Below are positions 17,114 through 25,721 of a stretch of 64,000 bases of DNA, one piece after another (positions within the stretch are counted from its first letter, which is position 1; each line of letters opens with the position of its first letter). The DNA is from BQJD01 sp964350265 (GTDB lineage: Bacteria > Pseudomonadota > Gammaproteobacteria > Arenicellales > CAJQKF01), in contig CAYGJZ010000002.1 in the NCBI GenBank assembly GCA_964350265.1, forward strand, positions 49,302-113,301, given 5' to 3'. Both the position numbers and the translations under genes were made by a program. The notes under the pieces are model-generated. The model saw only the letters and a list, made by a program, of their open reading frames with translations. It had not been told where the DNA came from and searched no databases.

Positions 17114-18370
17114 ATGACACGCGTGAACATCAACCCGGAGCGGCTGTGCGCGGCGCACCGGGAAATGGCGCAACTGGGCGCAACCGGTAACGGGGGTGTC
17201 AACCGCGCGGCCCTCACCGAAGACGACATCGAGGTGCACCGACGTCTGGCCGAGCGGGCCAGCCAGCGCGGCTTCGCGGTGGAGATCGACGACTTCGGCA
17301 ACCAGTTCATGCGTCGCCCGGCCGGTTCCGGGAACCGCGCCGCGCTGGCCAGTGGCTCGCACAGCGACAGCCAGCCTACCGGTGGACGTTTCGACGGCAT
17401 CTACGGCGTGCTGGCGGCCTTCGAGGTGCTCGAGGCGGTGGACGATGCCGGGCTCGTCACCCGTCACCCGCTGGAGGCGGTGATCTGGAACAACGAGGAG
17501 GGGGTGCGTTTCCTGCCCACCGCCTTCGGCTCCGCGGTGCACGTGGGCAATGCCTGTCTCGAGGAAATGCTGGCGGCGCGCGATGGCAACGGCATCACCA
17601 TGGCGGCCGCGGTGGCGTCGTTGCGCGCCGCCATTCCCAAGGCCCGGCCGCGGGCACTGGCGACGCCGCTGGCCGGCTTCGTCGAAGCCCACATCGAGCA
17701 GGGTCCGAACCTCGAGGAACGCGGCTGCACCATCGGCCTGGTGACTGGCATCCAGGGCACGCGCAAGTTCTCGGTGGAGGTCATCGGCGAAGAGGCCCAT
17801 GCCGGCACCACCCCGCGACGCACGCGGCGCGATGCCTTCTTCGAGGCGATTGCCGCGGTGAATGCCCTGCACCAGGCCTTCGAGGACCCTGACGACGTGG
17901 TGCGCTTCACCATTGGCCAGTTCGAGGTCTTTCCCGGTGCCCTTGCCGTGGTGCCCGGTCGTGTGTCCTTTCGTATCGACTTTCGTCATCCCGATGCCGA
18001 GGTGCTGCAGCAACTGGGCGACCGCGTAGCCGGCATCTGCCGCGCGGCCATGGACCGGTGCCGGGTAGCAGTGGTGGAAAGCGGCCGCGCTGCGCCGACC
18101 GCCTTCGAGGGGGCGGTGCCACGTGCCATTCGCCAGGCCGTGACCGAGCGGGGCCTTGCCTGGTTGTCCTTGCCGTCCGGAGCCGGTCACGATGCCCGTC
18201 ACCTGGCGCGCTTCTGCCCAACCGGCATGATCTTCATTCCCTGTGCGGGCGGCATCAGTCACAACGAGCGTGAGCATGCCGCGGACGCCGACCTGGTGGC
18301 GGGAGCGCAGGTGCTGGCAGATACCCTGCTGATCCTCGACGACGACCTGGCCGGGCCGGGAAGCCCGTGA
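17114..18370 (+). CDS. M20-family Zn-dependent amidohydrolase (N-carbamoyl-amino-acid hydrolase/allantoate amidohydrolase type)
   Basis: This 418-residue protein of the hydantoinase/carbamoylase group has the binuclear zinc ligands in order: SGSHSDSQP, GGRFDGIYGV, WNNEEGVRF, EAHIEQGP and, near the end, GISHNEREHAAD. A lid/dimerisation domain (about residues 210-320) includes EEAHAGTTP. The family hydrolyses N-carbamoyl-L-amino acids, allantoate or ureidoglycine-type compounds. ATG was chosen because similarity begins at NPERLCAAHREMAQLG. It precedes a Dpp-type importer, suggesting that a ureido- or amide-linked peptide-like substrate is imported and cleaved. Confidence 0.92.
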   Translation: MTRVNINPERLCAAHREMAQLGATGNGGVNRAALTEDDIEVHRRLAERASQRGFAVEIDDFGNQFMRRPAGSGNRAALASGSHSDSQPTGGRFDGIYGVLAAFEVLEAVDDAGLVTRHPLEAVIWNNEEGVRFLPTAFGSAVHVGNACLEEMLAARDGNGITMAAAVASLRAAIPKARPRALATPLAGFVEAHIEQGPNLEERGCTIGLVTGIQGTRKFSVEVIGEEAHAGTTPRRTRRDAFFEAIAAVNALHQAFEDPDDVVRFTIGQFEVFPGALAVVPGRVSFRIDFRHPDAEVLQQLGDRVAGICRAAMDRCRVAVVESGRAAPTAFEGAVPRAIRQAVTERGLAWLSLPSGAGHDARHLARFCPTGMIFIPCAGGISHNEREHAADADLVAGAQVLADTLLILDDDLAGPGSP

Positions 18371-18390
18371 AACGGGCCCGGGCGGGCTTC
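18360..18390 (+). terminator. Stem-loop over the M20 stop codon
   Basis: GAAGCCCG and CGGGCTTC form an 8-bp stem around a GC-rich loop, and an alternative inner CCCG/CGGG stem is also possible. The left arm ends at the stop codon. No T run follows, so this is at best a weak or Rho-assisted terminator before the Dpp operon promoter region. Confidence 0.35.
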
Positions 18391-18407
18391 GCCGGCAGCC
18401 TGGTATT

Positions 18408-18437
18408 TATAATATTAGATTATAGATCAACCATCTA
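18408..18437 (+). promoter_or_regulatory. AT-rich promoter/operator region of the Dpp-type operon
   Basis: A perfect TATAAT (18408-18413) overlaps the palindrome TAATATTA (18410-18417) and is followed by TAGAT-N5-ATCTA (18423-18437). This is the only AT-rich stretch between two GC-rich genes, 120 bp before the binding-protein start. No convincing -35 box lies upstream. Confidence 0.5.
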
Positions 18438-18559
18438 AATCCAATTGTAATTATACAAACCCCGCGCTAAGATGACCGCGCCCGCGTTGCTTCGAAGACG
18501 CTGGCAACAGGAGCATCCGCCGCAGGGAATGCTACACCGCAGCCAACTCGGGACGACCC

Positions 18560-20113
18560 ATGACAGCTACCGTTGCACGCATTCTTGCCGCCGCCACCAC
18601 CGCGGTACTGGCTTCCACCGCACTCGCCAATGAACTCGTCGTCGGGGTCGCCACCGAGCCGACCTCGATGGATCCGCAGTACCAGGCACTGGGTTCCAAC
18701 GAAGAGCTCTCCCTGCACCTGTTCGAGGCGCTCATCGAACGCGGCCCGGAGATGGAACTCAAGCCGGCGCTGGCGACCTCCTGGGCACCCACAGACGATC
18801 CGCTGGTCTGGGAGTTCAAGCTGCGTGACGACGTCACCTTCCACAACGGCGAGCCGTTCACCGCGCACGACGTGGTCTTCTCGCTGGAGCGTGCCCTGGA
18901 CGTGCCCAATGCCCCCTCCACCTTCAAGCGACGCCTGGTCAAGGTGACCAAGTCCTGGGCGGTGGACGACCACACCCTGCACGTGCAGACCGAGACGCCG
19001 TATCCGCTGCTGCCGCGCTACCTGGCGGCGGTCTACATCGTCAGCAAGGGCATCGGCGACGGGACCGAGTCGACCACCTTCAACGACGGCACCAACACCC
19101 ATGGCACCGGCCGCTACAAGTTCACCGAGTTCGTGCCCGGCGACCACGCCACCTTCACCGCCAACGAGAACTACTACGGCGACAGGCCGCACTGGGACAA
19201 GGTCACCTTCCGCTGGCTGGAAAGCGGTCCGTCGCGGGTTGCGGCGCTGCTCTCCGGCGATGTCGACGCCATTGCCACGGTGCCGACCACCGATGTCGAC
19301 CGGCTGCGCGACAACCCGGACATCAATGTCAGCTGCGGCGTCACCAGTCGGCTGATCTACTGGTCGCTGGACGTGTCCAGCGAACAGGCCGCGCACATCA
19401 CCGCGAAGGACGGCAGCGCCATCCCCAACCCGCTCGCCGACGTGCGCGTACGCAAGGCCTTCTCCATGGCCATGGATCGTTCGGCCATCGTCGACAACGT
19501 CATGGGTGGTCTTGCCGTGCCCACCGGCCAGATCGTGTTCGAGGCATTGGGTGGCTACAACCCGGACATCGCCGTGCCCGAGTTCGACGTCGCCGGGGCG
19601 AAGGCGCTGCTCGCCGAGGCCGGTTACCCGGATGGCTTCAAGCTCACCATTCATGCCACCAACGACCGCTACGTCAACGATGCCAAGCTGGCCCAGGCCG
19701 TGGCGCAGATGCTGACCCGCATCGGTGTCGACGTCACCGTGGAGACCATGCCGGTGGCGGTGTACTACGGCAAGGCACGCAAGCACGAGTTCACCATGGC
19801 CCAGATCGGCTGGAGCACGGCATCGGGCGAGTCCTCGGCCATCCTGCACCCGGCCCTGGCATCCGGGCAGCGCAACAACTACGGTCGCTGGGAAAACGCC
19901 GAGTTCAACCAGCAACTGGAGGCGGCGTTGAGCACGGTGGATCTTGAGCAGTACGAAAAGTCCCTGCAGGCGGCCACGCGGGTCGCGGTGGAAGAAGACG
20001 TGGCCATCATCCCCACCCACATCCAGGTGCTGTGCAGCGCCTCGCGCAAGGAACTGGCGGTGACGCCGCGCATCGACGAGCTGATGCTCGCCGAGTCGGT
20101 CCGTCGGCAGTAG
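18560..20113 (+). CDS. Family-5 periplasmic substrate-binding protein (DppA/OppA type)
   Basis: This 517-residue binding protein has a signal peptide (ILAAATTAVLASTALA, cleavage before NELVV) and the family-5 opening VGVATEPTSMDPQYQALGSNEEL. The LKPALATSWAPTDDPLVWEFKLRDDVTFHNGEPF segment is the classic family signature. Ligands of this family include peptides, nickel, sugars and opines. It heads a five-gene transporter operon and is separated from the permease genes by a perfect hairpin, which may keep binding-protein transcript levels high. The M20 hydrolase upstream and DUF2817 peptidase downstream point to an amide-containing ligand. Confidence 0.94.
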   Translation: MTATVARILAAATTAVLASTALANELVVGVATEPTSMDPQYQALGSNEELSLHLFEALIERGPEMELKPALATSWAPTDDPLVWEFKLRDDVTFHNGEPFTAHDVVFSLERALDVPNAPSTFKRRLVKVTKSWAVDDHTLHVQTETPYPLLPRYLAAVYIVSKGIGDGTESTTFNDGTNTHGTGRYKFTEFVPGDHATFTANENYYGDRPHWDKVTFRWLESGPSRVAALLSGDVDAIATVPTTDVDRLRDNPDINVSCGVTSRLIYWSLDVSSEQAAHITAKDGSAIPNPLADVRVRKAFSMAMDRSAIVDNVMGGLAVPTGQIVFEALGGYNPDIAVPEFDVAGAKALLAEAGYPDGFKLTIHATNDRYVNDAKLAQAVAQMLTRIGVDVTVETMPVAVYYGKARKHEFTMAQIGWSTASGESSAILHPALASGQRNNYGRWENAEFNQQLEAALSTVDLEQYEKSLQAATRVAVEEDVAIIPTHIQVLCSASRKELAVTPRIDELMLAESVRRQ

Positions 20114-20154
20114 GACCCCGATCAACGGCGGACCATCTCCCGTGGTAACACGCG

Positions 20155-20178
20155 CGGCCGGCGCCATGGCGCCGGCCG
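20155..20178 (+). terminator. Perfect 24-bp intercistronic palindrome after the DppA-like gene
   Basis: CGGCCGGCGCCA is followed at once by its reverse complement, giving a 12-bp stem with a minimal loop in RNA. It lies 41 bp after the binding-protein stop and 39 bp before DppB. Without a U tract it is more likely an mRNA-stabilising or attenuating hairpin than a full terminator. Confidence 0.6.
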
Positions 20179-20217
20179 ACGCCCACTGTTGCGCACTTTT
20201 CCCGGCGGCGTAGCGCG

Positions 20218-21201
20218 ATGAGCCTGTACATCATTCACCGGATGGCACAAAGCGTGTTGGTGCTGCTGGTCACCATCGCCTTGATGTTCATCGGCATCTA
20301 CGTCATCGGCAACCCGGTGGACGTGCTGGTTTCCCAGGAAGCCGACCAGGCCGAGTTCGAGCGCATGGTGGCCATGCTCGGTCTCGACCGGCCCTTGTGG
20401 GAACAGTTCCTGGCCTACCTGTCCAACCTCGTCACCGGCAACCTCGGTCGATCCTTCGCCTTCAGCGAGCCGGCGCTGCAACTGGTGGTGCAACGACTGC
20501 CGGCGACCCTGGAACTGGTCTTCGTCGCCATGTCGCTGGCGCTGGTCATCGGCATTCCCCTTGGCCTGTATACCGGCCTGCATCCGAATCGTCGCAGCGC
20601 GCGGCTGATCATGGGCACCTCCATCGTCGGGGTGAGCATTCCCAACTTCTGGCAGGGCCTGGTGCTGATTTTCATCATGGCGGTGAGCCTGCAGGCATTG
20701 CCGGCCGGTGGACGTGGCGACACCGCCACCGTGCTGGGCATCACCTCCAGCCTGTGGACACTGGACGGCTGGAGCCACGTGCTGCTGCCGGCGGTGAACC
20801 TGGCGCTGTTCCAGTGCACGCTGGTGATCAGGCTGGTGCGCGCCAGCGTCCGCGAGATCAGCGCACTGGACTTCGTCAAGTTCGCCCGCGCCAAGGGGCT
20901 TCGCGCCGGTCGCATCGTCTGGGTGCATATTTTCAAGAACACCCTGGTAGTGCTGATCACCGTGGTCGGCATGCAGCTCGGTTCGCTGATTGCCTACTCG
21001 GTGGTCACCGAGACCATCTTCGCCTGGCCGGGCATCGGCAAGCTGATCATCGACAGCGTCTACATCCTCGACCGGCCGGTGATCCTGGCCTACATGCTGG
21101 TGATGGTCCTGATGTTCATCACCATCAACCTGGTGGTGGATATCCTGTACTCGTTCATCGATCCGCGCATCCGGCTCGGCGGGGGTGAATCGTGGCGCTA
21201 G
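20218..21201 (+). CDS. DppB-type ABC transporter permease
   Basis: This 327-residue inner-membrane permease has about six transmembrane helices. LVTGNLGRSFAFSEPALQLVVQRLPATLELV is the family-typical periplasmic/loop segment, and the EAA loop reads SALDFVKFARAKGLRAGRIVWVHIFKN. It pairs with the following DppC-like protein. Its last 10 bases overlap the start of that gene, indicating translational coupling. Confidence 0.94.
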   Translation: MSLYIIHRMAQSVLVLLVTIALMFIGIYVIGNPVDVLVSQEADQAEFERMVAMLGLDRPLWEQFLAYLSNLVTGNLGRSFAFSEPALQLVVQRLPATLELVFVAMSLALVIGIPLGLYTGLHPNRRSARLIMGTSIVGVSIPNFWQGLVLIFIMAVSLQALPAGGRGDTATVLGITSSLWTLDGWSHVLLPAVNLALFQCTLVIRLVRASVREISALDFVKFARAKGLRAGRIVWVHIFKNTLVVLITVVGMQLGSLIAYSVVTETIFAWPGIGKLIIDSVYILDRPVILAYMLVMVLMFITINLVVDILYSFIDPRIRLGGGESWR

Positions 21202-22493
21202 GGGAGGGCGGCGTGCCGGCGGTTGCCGCCAACGGCGCCATTGCCGCCGAGGACGAGTCGCCGGTGCGGCGCACCGTGCGCCAGTTCCGCGAGAACCGCG
21301 TGGCGGTGGCTTCGCTGGTCATCCTGGTGCTGATCGTGGTGCTGTCGGTGCTGGCACCGTGGATCGCCCCACAGGACCCCTACGACCTCGGCGAGATCGA
21401 CATCGCCGACAGCCGGCTGCCGCCGGGTACGGCGAAGATGTCGCCGCCAGCGGAGCTCGGGTTGTATGCGACCATCGCCGCGGACGGCTCGGTCAGCACC
21501 CGGCGGGTGGATCGCGCCGACTACGAATCCCTCGACCAGTTGCGCGTCGAGGTCGCCGCGCAGGCCGAGGGCGGCGGTTATCGCCTGGCCCTGGTGCCGA
21601 CGGCGGATGGCCCGCTGGATCCGTTGCGCGGCGTCCAGGTCAAGGAACTGCCCGGCGGTGCGACGCTGTCGGCTGGGGAGAAGGACCCGTTCCGCAACCT
21701 GTGGCGCGTTCCGGGCAGTGCCGCCGACGCGCTGGTGCTTACGCTTCCCGCAGCCACCGCCAGGGACGAGGTCACCTTCCGCATCGAGGTCACCGGCGAA
21801 CGGACCACCGCCTTGCAGACCTTCTGGCTGGGCACCGACGACCAGGGGCGCGACATGCTCAGCGCCATCCTCTACGGCCTGCGCATCAGCATCGCCATCG
21901 CCCTTGGCAGCGTGCTCATCGCGCTGACCATCGGCACGTTGGTCGGGTTGTGCGCTGCCTACTACGGTGGCCGCGTGGATGCCGTGATCATGCGCGTGGT
22001 GGACCTGCAGTTGAGCTTTCCCACCATCCTGGTGGCGTTGATCCTGCTCGCCGCCATGGGCCAGGGCCTGGTCAACGTGCTGGTGGCCCTGGTCGTCGTG
22101 CAGTGGGCCCTGTACGCGCGCACCGCACGCGGCGTGGCGCTGGCGGAACGGGAGCGGGAATACGTCGAGGCCGCCCGCGGGCTCGGCCTGCGCACGCCGC
22201 GCATCCTGCTCGTGCACATCCTGCCCAACTGCCTGCCGTCGCTGATCGTCATTGCCACGCTGGAGGTCGGCAATGCCATCTCGCTGGAAGCAACGCTGAG
22301 CTTTCTTGGCCTCGGCCTGCCGGTCACCGAGCCCTCCCTGGGCCTGCTGGTCTCGGCCGGCTTCGAGTACCTGCTGTCCGGCTATCCCTGGATCAGCATC
22401 CTGCCCGGGGTGGCCTTGCTGGTGACCGTGGTCTGCATCAACCTGGTCGGCGACGAGTTGCGCGACATCATGAATCCACGCCTGCAGAAATGA
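21192..22493 (+). CDS. DppC-type ABC permease with a large extra-cytoplasmic insertion
   Basis: This 433-residue permease starts at GTG, overlapping DppB. The first membrane helix (about 38-57) and APWIAPQDPYDL are normal. The sequence that usually follows within about 20-30 residues (TFWLGTDDQGRDMLS) occurs only at about residue 210. The intervening 130 or so residues are soluble, Ala/Gly/acid-rich and unlike standard DppC, which is about 300 residues long. From 210 onward the five remaining helices and the EAA loop (EREYVEAARGLGLRTPRIL) are canonical. The insertion should lie in the periplasm next to the binding protein. Confidence 0.93.
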   Translation: MALGEGGVPAVAANGAIAAEDESPVRRTVRQFRENRVAVASLVILVLIVVLSVLAPWIAPQDPYDLGEIDIADSRLPPGTAKMSPPAELGLYATIAADGSVSTRRVDRADYESLDQLRVEVAAQAEGGGYRLALVPTADGPLDPLRGVQVKELPGGATLSAGEKDPFRNLWRVPGSAADALVLTLPAATARDEVTFRIEVTGERTTALQTFWLGTDDQGRDMLSAILYGLRISIAIALGSVLIALTIGTLVGLCAAYYGGRVDAVIMRVVDLQLSFPTILVALILLAAMGQGLVNVLVALVVVQWALYARTARGVALAEREREYVEAARGLGLRTPRILLVHILPNCLPSLIVIATLEVGNAISLEATLSFLGLGLPVTEPSLGLLVSAGFEYLLSGYPWISILPGVALLVTVVCINLVGDELRDIMNPRLQK

Positions 22494-23485
22494 ACCAGGC
22501 CGAGCACGGACATCCCACGGCACTGCTCGCGGTGGAGGGGCTGCGTACCAGCTTCTTCACCCGTGGCGGCGAACTGCGCGCGGTGGACGATGTCAGCTTC
22601 CACGTTGATCGTGGCGAGATCGTCGGCCTGGTCGGTGAATCCGGTTCGGGCAAGACGGTCACCGGGCAGTCCATCCTTGGCCTGGTGGACGAGCCGGGTC
22701 GCATTACCGGTGGCCGCGTACTGTTCCATGGCGAAGACCTCGTTCACGCCAGTGCCGAGCGCCTGCGTGAACTGCGCGGACATCGCATTGCCATGATCTT
22801 CCAGGACCCGGCGACCACGCTGAACCCGGTGCTGCGGGTCGGTACGCAGATGGTCGAGGCCATTCGCACCCACCAGCGCGTTTCCGCCGCCGAGGCGCGG
22901 CAGCGTGCCCGCGATGCACTGGGCATGATGGGCATTCCGTCGCCGGAGGAACGACTGGACGGCTACCCCCACCAGTTCTCCGGCGGCATGCGCCAGCGCG
23001 TGGCCATCGCCATCGCGGTGCTGCACGAGCCGGACCTGGTGATCGCCGATGAGCCCACCACCGCGCTGGACGTCACCATCCAGGCGCAGATCCTGCACGA
23101 GGTGCAGCGACTGCGGCGGGATCGTGGCATGGCGGTGATCTGGATCAGCCACGACCTGTCGGTGGTTGCCGGCCTGGTGGACCGGGTCTGCGTCATGTAC
23201 GCGGGCAGCATCATCGAGCAGGGCAGTGTCGACGATGTGCTTGACCGGCCGCTGCATCCCTACAGCCGCGGGCTGATCGATTCGGTGCCCAGTCGCAACC
23301 GGCCGGGGCAGCCGCTGGCGCAGATTCCCGGCGCCATGCCGTCGCTGCTCGATCTCGCCCCGGGCTGCCGCTTCCAGCCCCGCTGTCCACGCGCCGACGA
23401 CTCCTGTACGCCGCTGCCGGCACTGCGCGACCATGGCCGGCGACAGGTGCGCTGCGTGCACCCGCTGGCGGAGGGGGAACGTTGA
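22490..23485 (+). CDS. DppD-type ABC transporter ATPase
   Basis: This 331-residue ATPase starts in an ATGA overlap with DppC. It has Walker A GESGSGKTVTG, Q-loop FQDPATTLNPV, signature SGGMRQRVAIA, Walker B VIADEPTTALD and H-loop ISHDLSVVAG. The C-terminal oligopeptide domain holds GCRFQPRCPRADDSC, the cysteine cluster that binds an Fe-S centre in DppD/OppD proteins. It forms the heterodimeric motor with the next gene product. Confidence 0.95.
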   Translation: MNQAEHGHPTALLAVEGLRTSFFTRGGELRAVDDVSFHVDRGEIVGLVGESGSGKTVTGQSILGLVDEPGRITGGRVLFHGEDLVHASAERLRELRGHRIAMIFQDPATTLNPVLRVGTQMVEAIRTHQRVSAAEARQRARDALGMMGIPSPEERLDGYPHQFSGGMRQRVAIAIAVLHEPDLVIADEPTTALDVTIQAQILHEVQRLRRDRGMAVIWISHDLSVVAGLVDRVCVMYAGSIIEQGSVDDVLDRPLHPYSRGLIDSVPSRNRPGQPLAQIPGAMPSLLDLAPGCRFQPRCPRADDSCTPLPALRDHGRRQVRCVHPLAEGER

Positions 23486-24480
23486 CCACGCCGATCATGG
23501 AACTGTCCGCCGTGTCGCGCCGCTTCAGCCGCGGTCTCGACCCGGTGGCGCGCATGCTCAACCGGCTCGGCGCGCGCTACCGCGAGCAGGTGGTGCACGC
23601 GGTGGAGCAGGTGGATCTCGCGGTGATGCCCGGGGAAGTGATGGGCCTGGTCGGCGAATCCGGCTGTGGCAAGTCCACCCTTGGTCGCGTGGTTGCCGGC
23701 CTGCTCAAGCCCAGCGCGGGCGAGATCCGCTACCGCGGCGAGTCCTTGTCATCGTTGTCCGCGGTTGACGCCCATCGCTACCGCATGGACGTGCAGGTCA
23801 TCTTCCAGGATCCGTTCACGTCGCTGAATCCGCGTCGCCGGGTGCGCGACATCATCGGCGAGGCGCCCCGCATCCACGGCCAGTGGCCGGCGGCGGAGGT
23901 CGACCAGCGGCTGGTCGACGTGATGCAGCGGGTCGGTCTCGACCCGAAGGTGCGCGGACGCTACCCGCACCAGTTCTCCGGCGGCCAGCGCCAGCGTATC
24001 GGCATTGCCCGCGCCATCGCCGTGAACCCCGCCTTCCTGGTCTGCGACGAGGCGGTGGCGGCGCTGGACGTTTCCATCCAGGCGCAGATCCTCAACCTGT
24101 TCATGCAACTGCGCGAGGATCTCGGTCTGACCTACCTGTTCATCAGCCACGATCTCGGCGTCATCCGGCACCTGTCGGACCGCGTCACGGTGATGTATCT
24201 CGGCCGGGTGGTGGAAAGCGGGCCGACCGCCGAACTGCTGGGCGAGCCCAACCACCCCTATACCCGGGCACTGCTCGACGAGGTGCCGCGCATCGAGGAC
24301 CGCCAGCGCAGCTTTCCCGCGGTGCGCGGCGAGATTCCCTCGCCGCTGAACCCGCCTGGTGGCTGCGCCTACCACCCGCGCTGCCCGCATGCCATGGCCC
24401 GTTGCCGGGTGGAGACGCCGCTGCCGCGGGAGATTGCCCCGGGGCGGCGCAGCGCCTGCCACCTGAACGACGTCGCCTGA
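23482..24480 (+). CDS. DppF-type ABC transporter ATPase
   Basis: This 332-residue ATPase has Walker A GESGCGKSTLGR, FQDPFTSLNPRRRV, signature SGGQRQRIGIA and H-loop ISHDLGVIRH. Walker B reads VCDEAVAALD, with Ala where DEP is usual. The C-terminal GGCAYHPRCPHAMARC supplies the cysteine cluster. Start is TTG in a TTGA overlap, 5 nt after GGAGGGGG; an ATG 15 nt later is possible. It ends the operon at a stem-loop. Confidence 0.94.
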   Translation: MTTPIMELSAVSRRFSRGLDPVARMLNRLGARYREQVVHAVEQVDLAVMPGEVMGLVGESGCGKSTLGRVVAGLLKPSAGEIRYRGESLSSLSAVDAHRYRMDVQVIFQDPFTSLNPRRRVRDIIGEAPRIHGQWPAAEVDQRLVDVMQRVGLDPKVRGRYPHQFSGGQRQRIGIARAIAVNPAFLVCDEAVAALDVSIQAQILNLFMQLREDLGLTYLFISHDLGVIRHLSDRVTVMYLGRVVESGPTAELLGEPNHPYTRALLDEVPRIEDRQRSFPAVRGEIPSPLNPPGGCAYHPRCPHAMARCRVETPLPREIAPGRRSACHLNDVA

Positions 24481-24488
24481 GGCGACGT
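24470..24488. terminator. Stem-loop over the DppF stop codon
   Basis: ACGTCGCC and GGCGACGT form an 8-bp stem whose 3-nt loop is the TGA stop codon of the ATPase gene. Only 15 bp separate it from the convergent DUF2817 gene, so it may end transcripts from both sides. No T run. Confidence 0.45.
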
Positions 24489-24495
24489 TGCCGCG

Positions 24496-25587
24496 CTAGG
24501 TGGCGATGCGCGACAACGCGGTTCGGGTCACCTCCAGGCCGCGCTCCCAGACCTGCTGCTTCCAGGCGGTTTCGTCGGGGTAGGAGGCGTCCTTGACCTC
24601 GCGCTTGATGCGCCGGCCCAGATCGCTGTCCAGTTCGCCCCGTGCATGCAGCCAGGTGTTGGCAAGCATGCAGCGACGCATGTGTTCGCGCTCGCGGGTG
24701 CCGAACTCCAGGCCGATGGCGGCCCACGCCAGGTGTTCCAGCGGTGGCTTGAAGCCGGCCAGGATGCTGCCCTTGGAGCCGGCATAGGCGGAGCTGCCGG
24801 CAGTGGTGCTGTGCACCTGGTCGCCGTACCAGTCATGGAAGAGGTCGTAGACCGGCTCGCCCGGCTTGCTCGGCGTCATCAGCTCGCCGTAGCCATAGGG
24901 GCCAAGGCCGGTGTGCACGTCGATCAGCACCGCCCGCCGCGCATGTTCCAGGTAGCGCGTGCAGATCTTCGACAGCGTCCGACTCGACCAGCTGGCGCGG
25001 TCGCCGCCGTAGTGCACGCTGTCCGGGTGGCGGTACTGTCCCTTGTGCATGGCCTTGCGTACGGGTACCTCGCCGTAGCGTTGGTTGAGGCGCTCCAGGG
25101 TGGCCTTGTAGCGCTCCCAGGCATCGTCGTTCCACTGTGCCGGCACCAGGTGTTCCACCAGTTCCTCGAACAGGTCGTTCTCGGGGTAGTTGCCGCCCTC
25201 GTGGTCGACGAAGTTGCGGTTGAGGTCGACGCCGTCCTCGTTCTCCCGCCGCAGCCAGGCCATGCCCCAGGGGTTGATGGCATGCACCAGCAGCAGCGCG
25301 GTGCCCACCGCAGGCTTTGGTGCGGAGTGGTCCAGCAGCAGGCCGACCTGGATGGCCGAGCCGGCGAAGCCCTCGACGCCGTGGGTCGCCGAGGTGATGG
25401 CGACCACCTGTTCCGCGTCGGGGTCGCCGACCAGCGCCACGTCGGTGAACAGGGACTCTCCCTCGGGTCCTTTCAGCGGGTTGCGGTAGCTGTCGACGTT
25501 GACCCCGGCACGCAGGCAGGCGGCCAGGAAGGTGGCGCGGGCATCGGTGTAGGTGGCTGCGTAGTAGTCTTCGGTCGACCGGGTCAT
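24496..25587 (-). CDS. DUF2817 / M14-like metallopeptidase family protein
   Basis: This 363-residue protein resembles the DUF2817 branch of M14 carboxypeptidase-like zinc hydrolases. TSATHGVEGFAGS supplies the HxxE zinc pair, and LIDVHTGLGPYGYGE supplies the later His. NPWGMAWLRRENEDGVDLNRNFVDH is the arginine/asparagine-rich substrate region. The start at MTRSTEDYY is preceded by AAGGAA at good spacing, while an earlier in-frame ATG is not. It is convergent with the Dpp-type operon and may cleave a peptide or amide taken up by it. No signal peptide, so cytoplasmic. Confidence 0.87.
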   Translation of the reverse strand: MTRSTEDYYAATYTDARATFLAACLRAGVNVDSYRNPLKGPEGESLFTDVALVGDPDAEQVVAITSATHGVEGFAGSAIQVGLLLDHSAPKPAVGTALLLVHAINPWGMAWLRRENEDGVDLNRNFVDHEGGNYPENDLFEELVEHLVPAQWNDDAWERYKATLERLNQRYGEVPVRKAMHKGQYRHPDSVHYGGDRASWSSRTLSKICTRYLEHARRAVLIDVHTGLGPYGYGELMTPSKPGEPVYDLFHDWYGDQVHSTTAGSSAYAGSKGSILAGFKPPLEHLAWAAIGLEFGTREREHMRRCMLANTWLHARGELDSDLGRRIKREVKDASYPDETAWKQQVWERGLEVTRTALSRIAT

Positions 25588-25721
25588 GGGCGTGGATTCC
25601 TTGCGGTGGAGTCTGTCGGGCAGAGCGGACATGCTATCAGAATCCGATGCCGGTCACGGTTGGCGGGCATGCGTTCCGGCACCTGCCAACGCGTCCGTCG
25701 CCGCGTGCGCGACACCGGCCG

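Noticed and set aside
21185..22489. Long upstream extension of the DppD frame through the DppC gene
   Set aside because: Arg/Gly/His-rich translation without homology. DppD homology begins exactly at the ATGA overlap with DppC.
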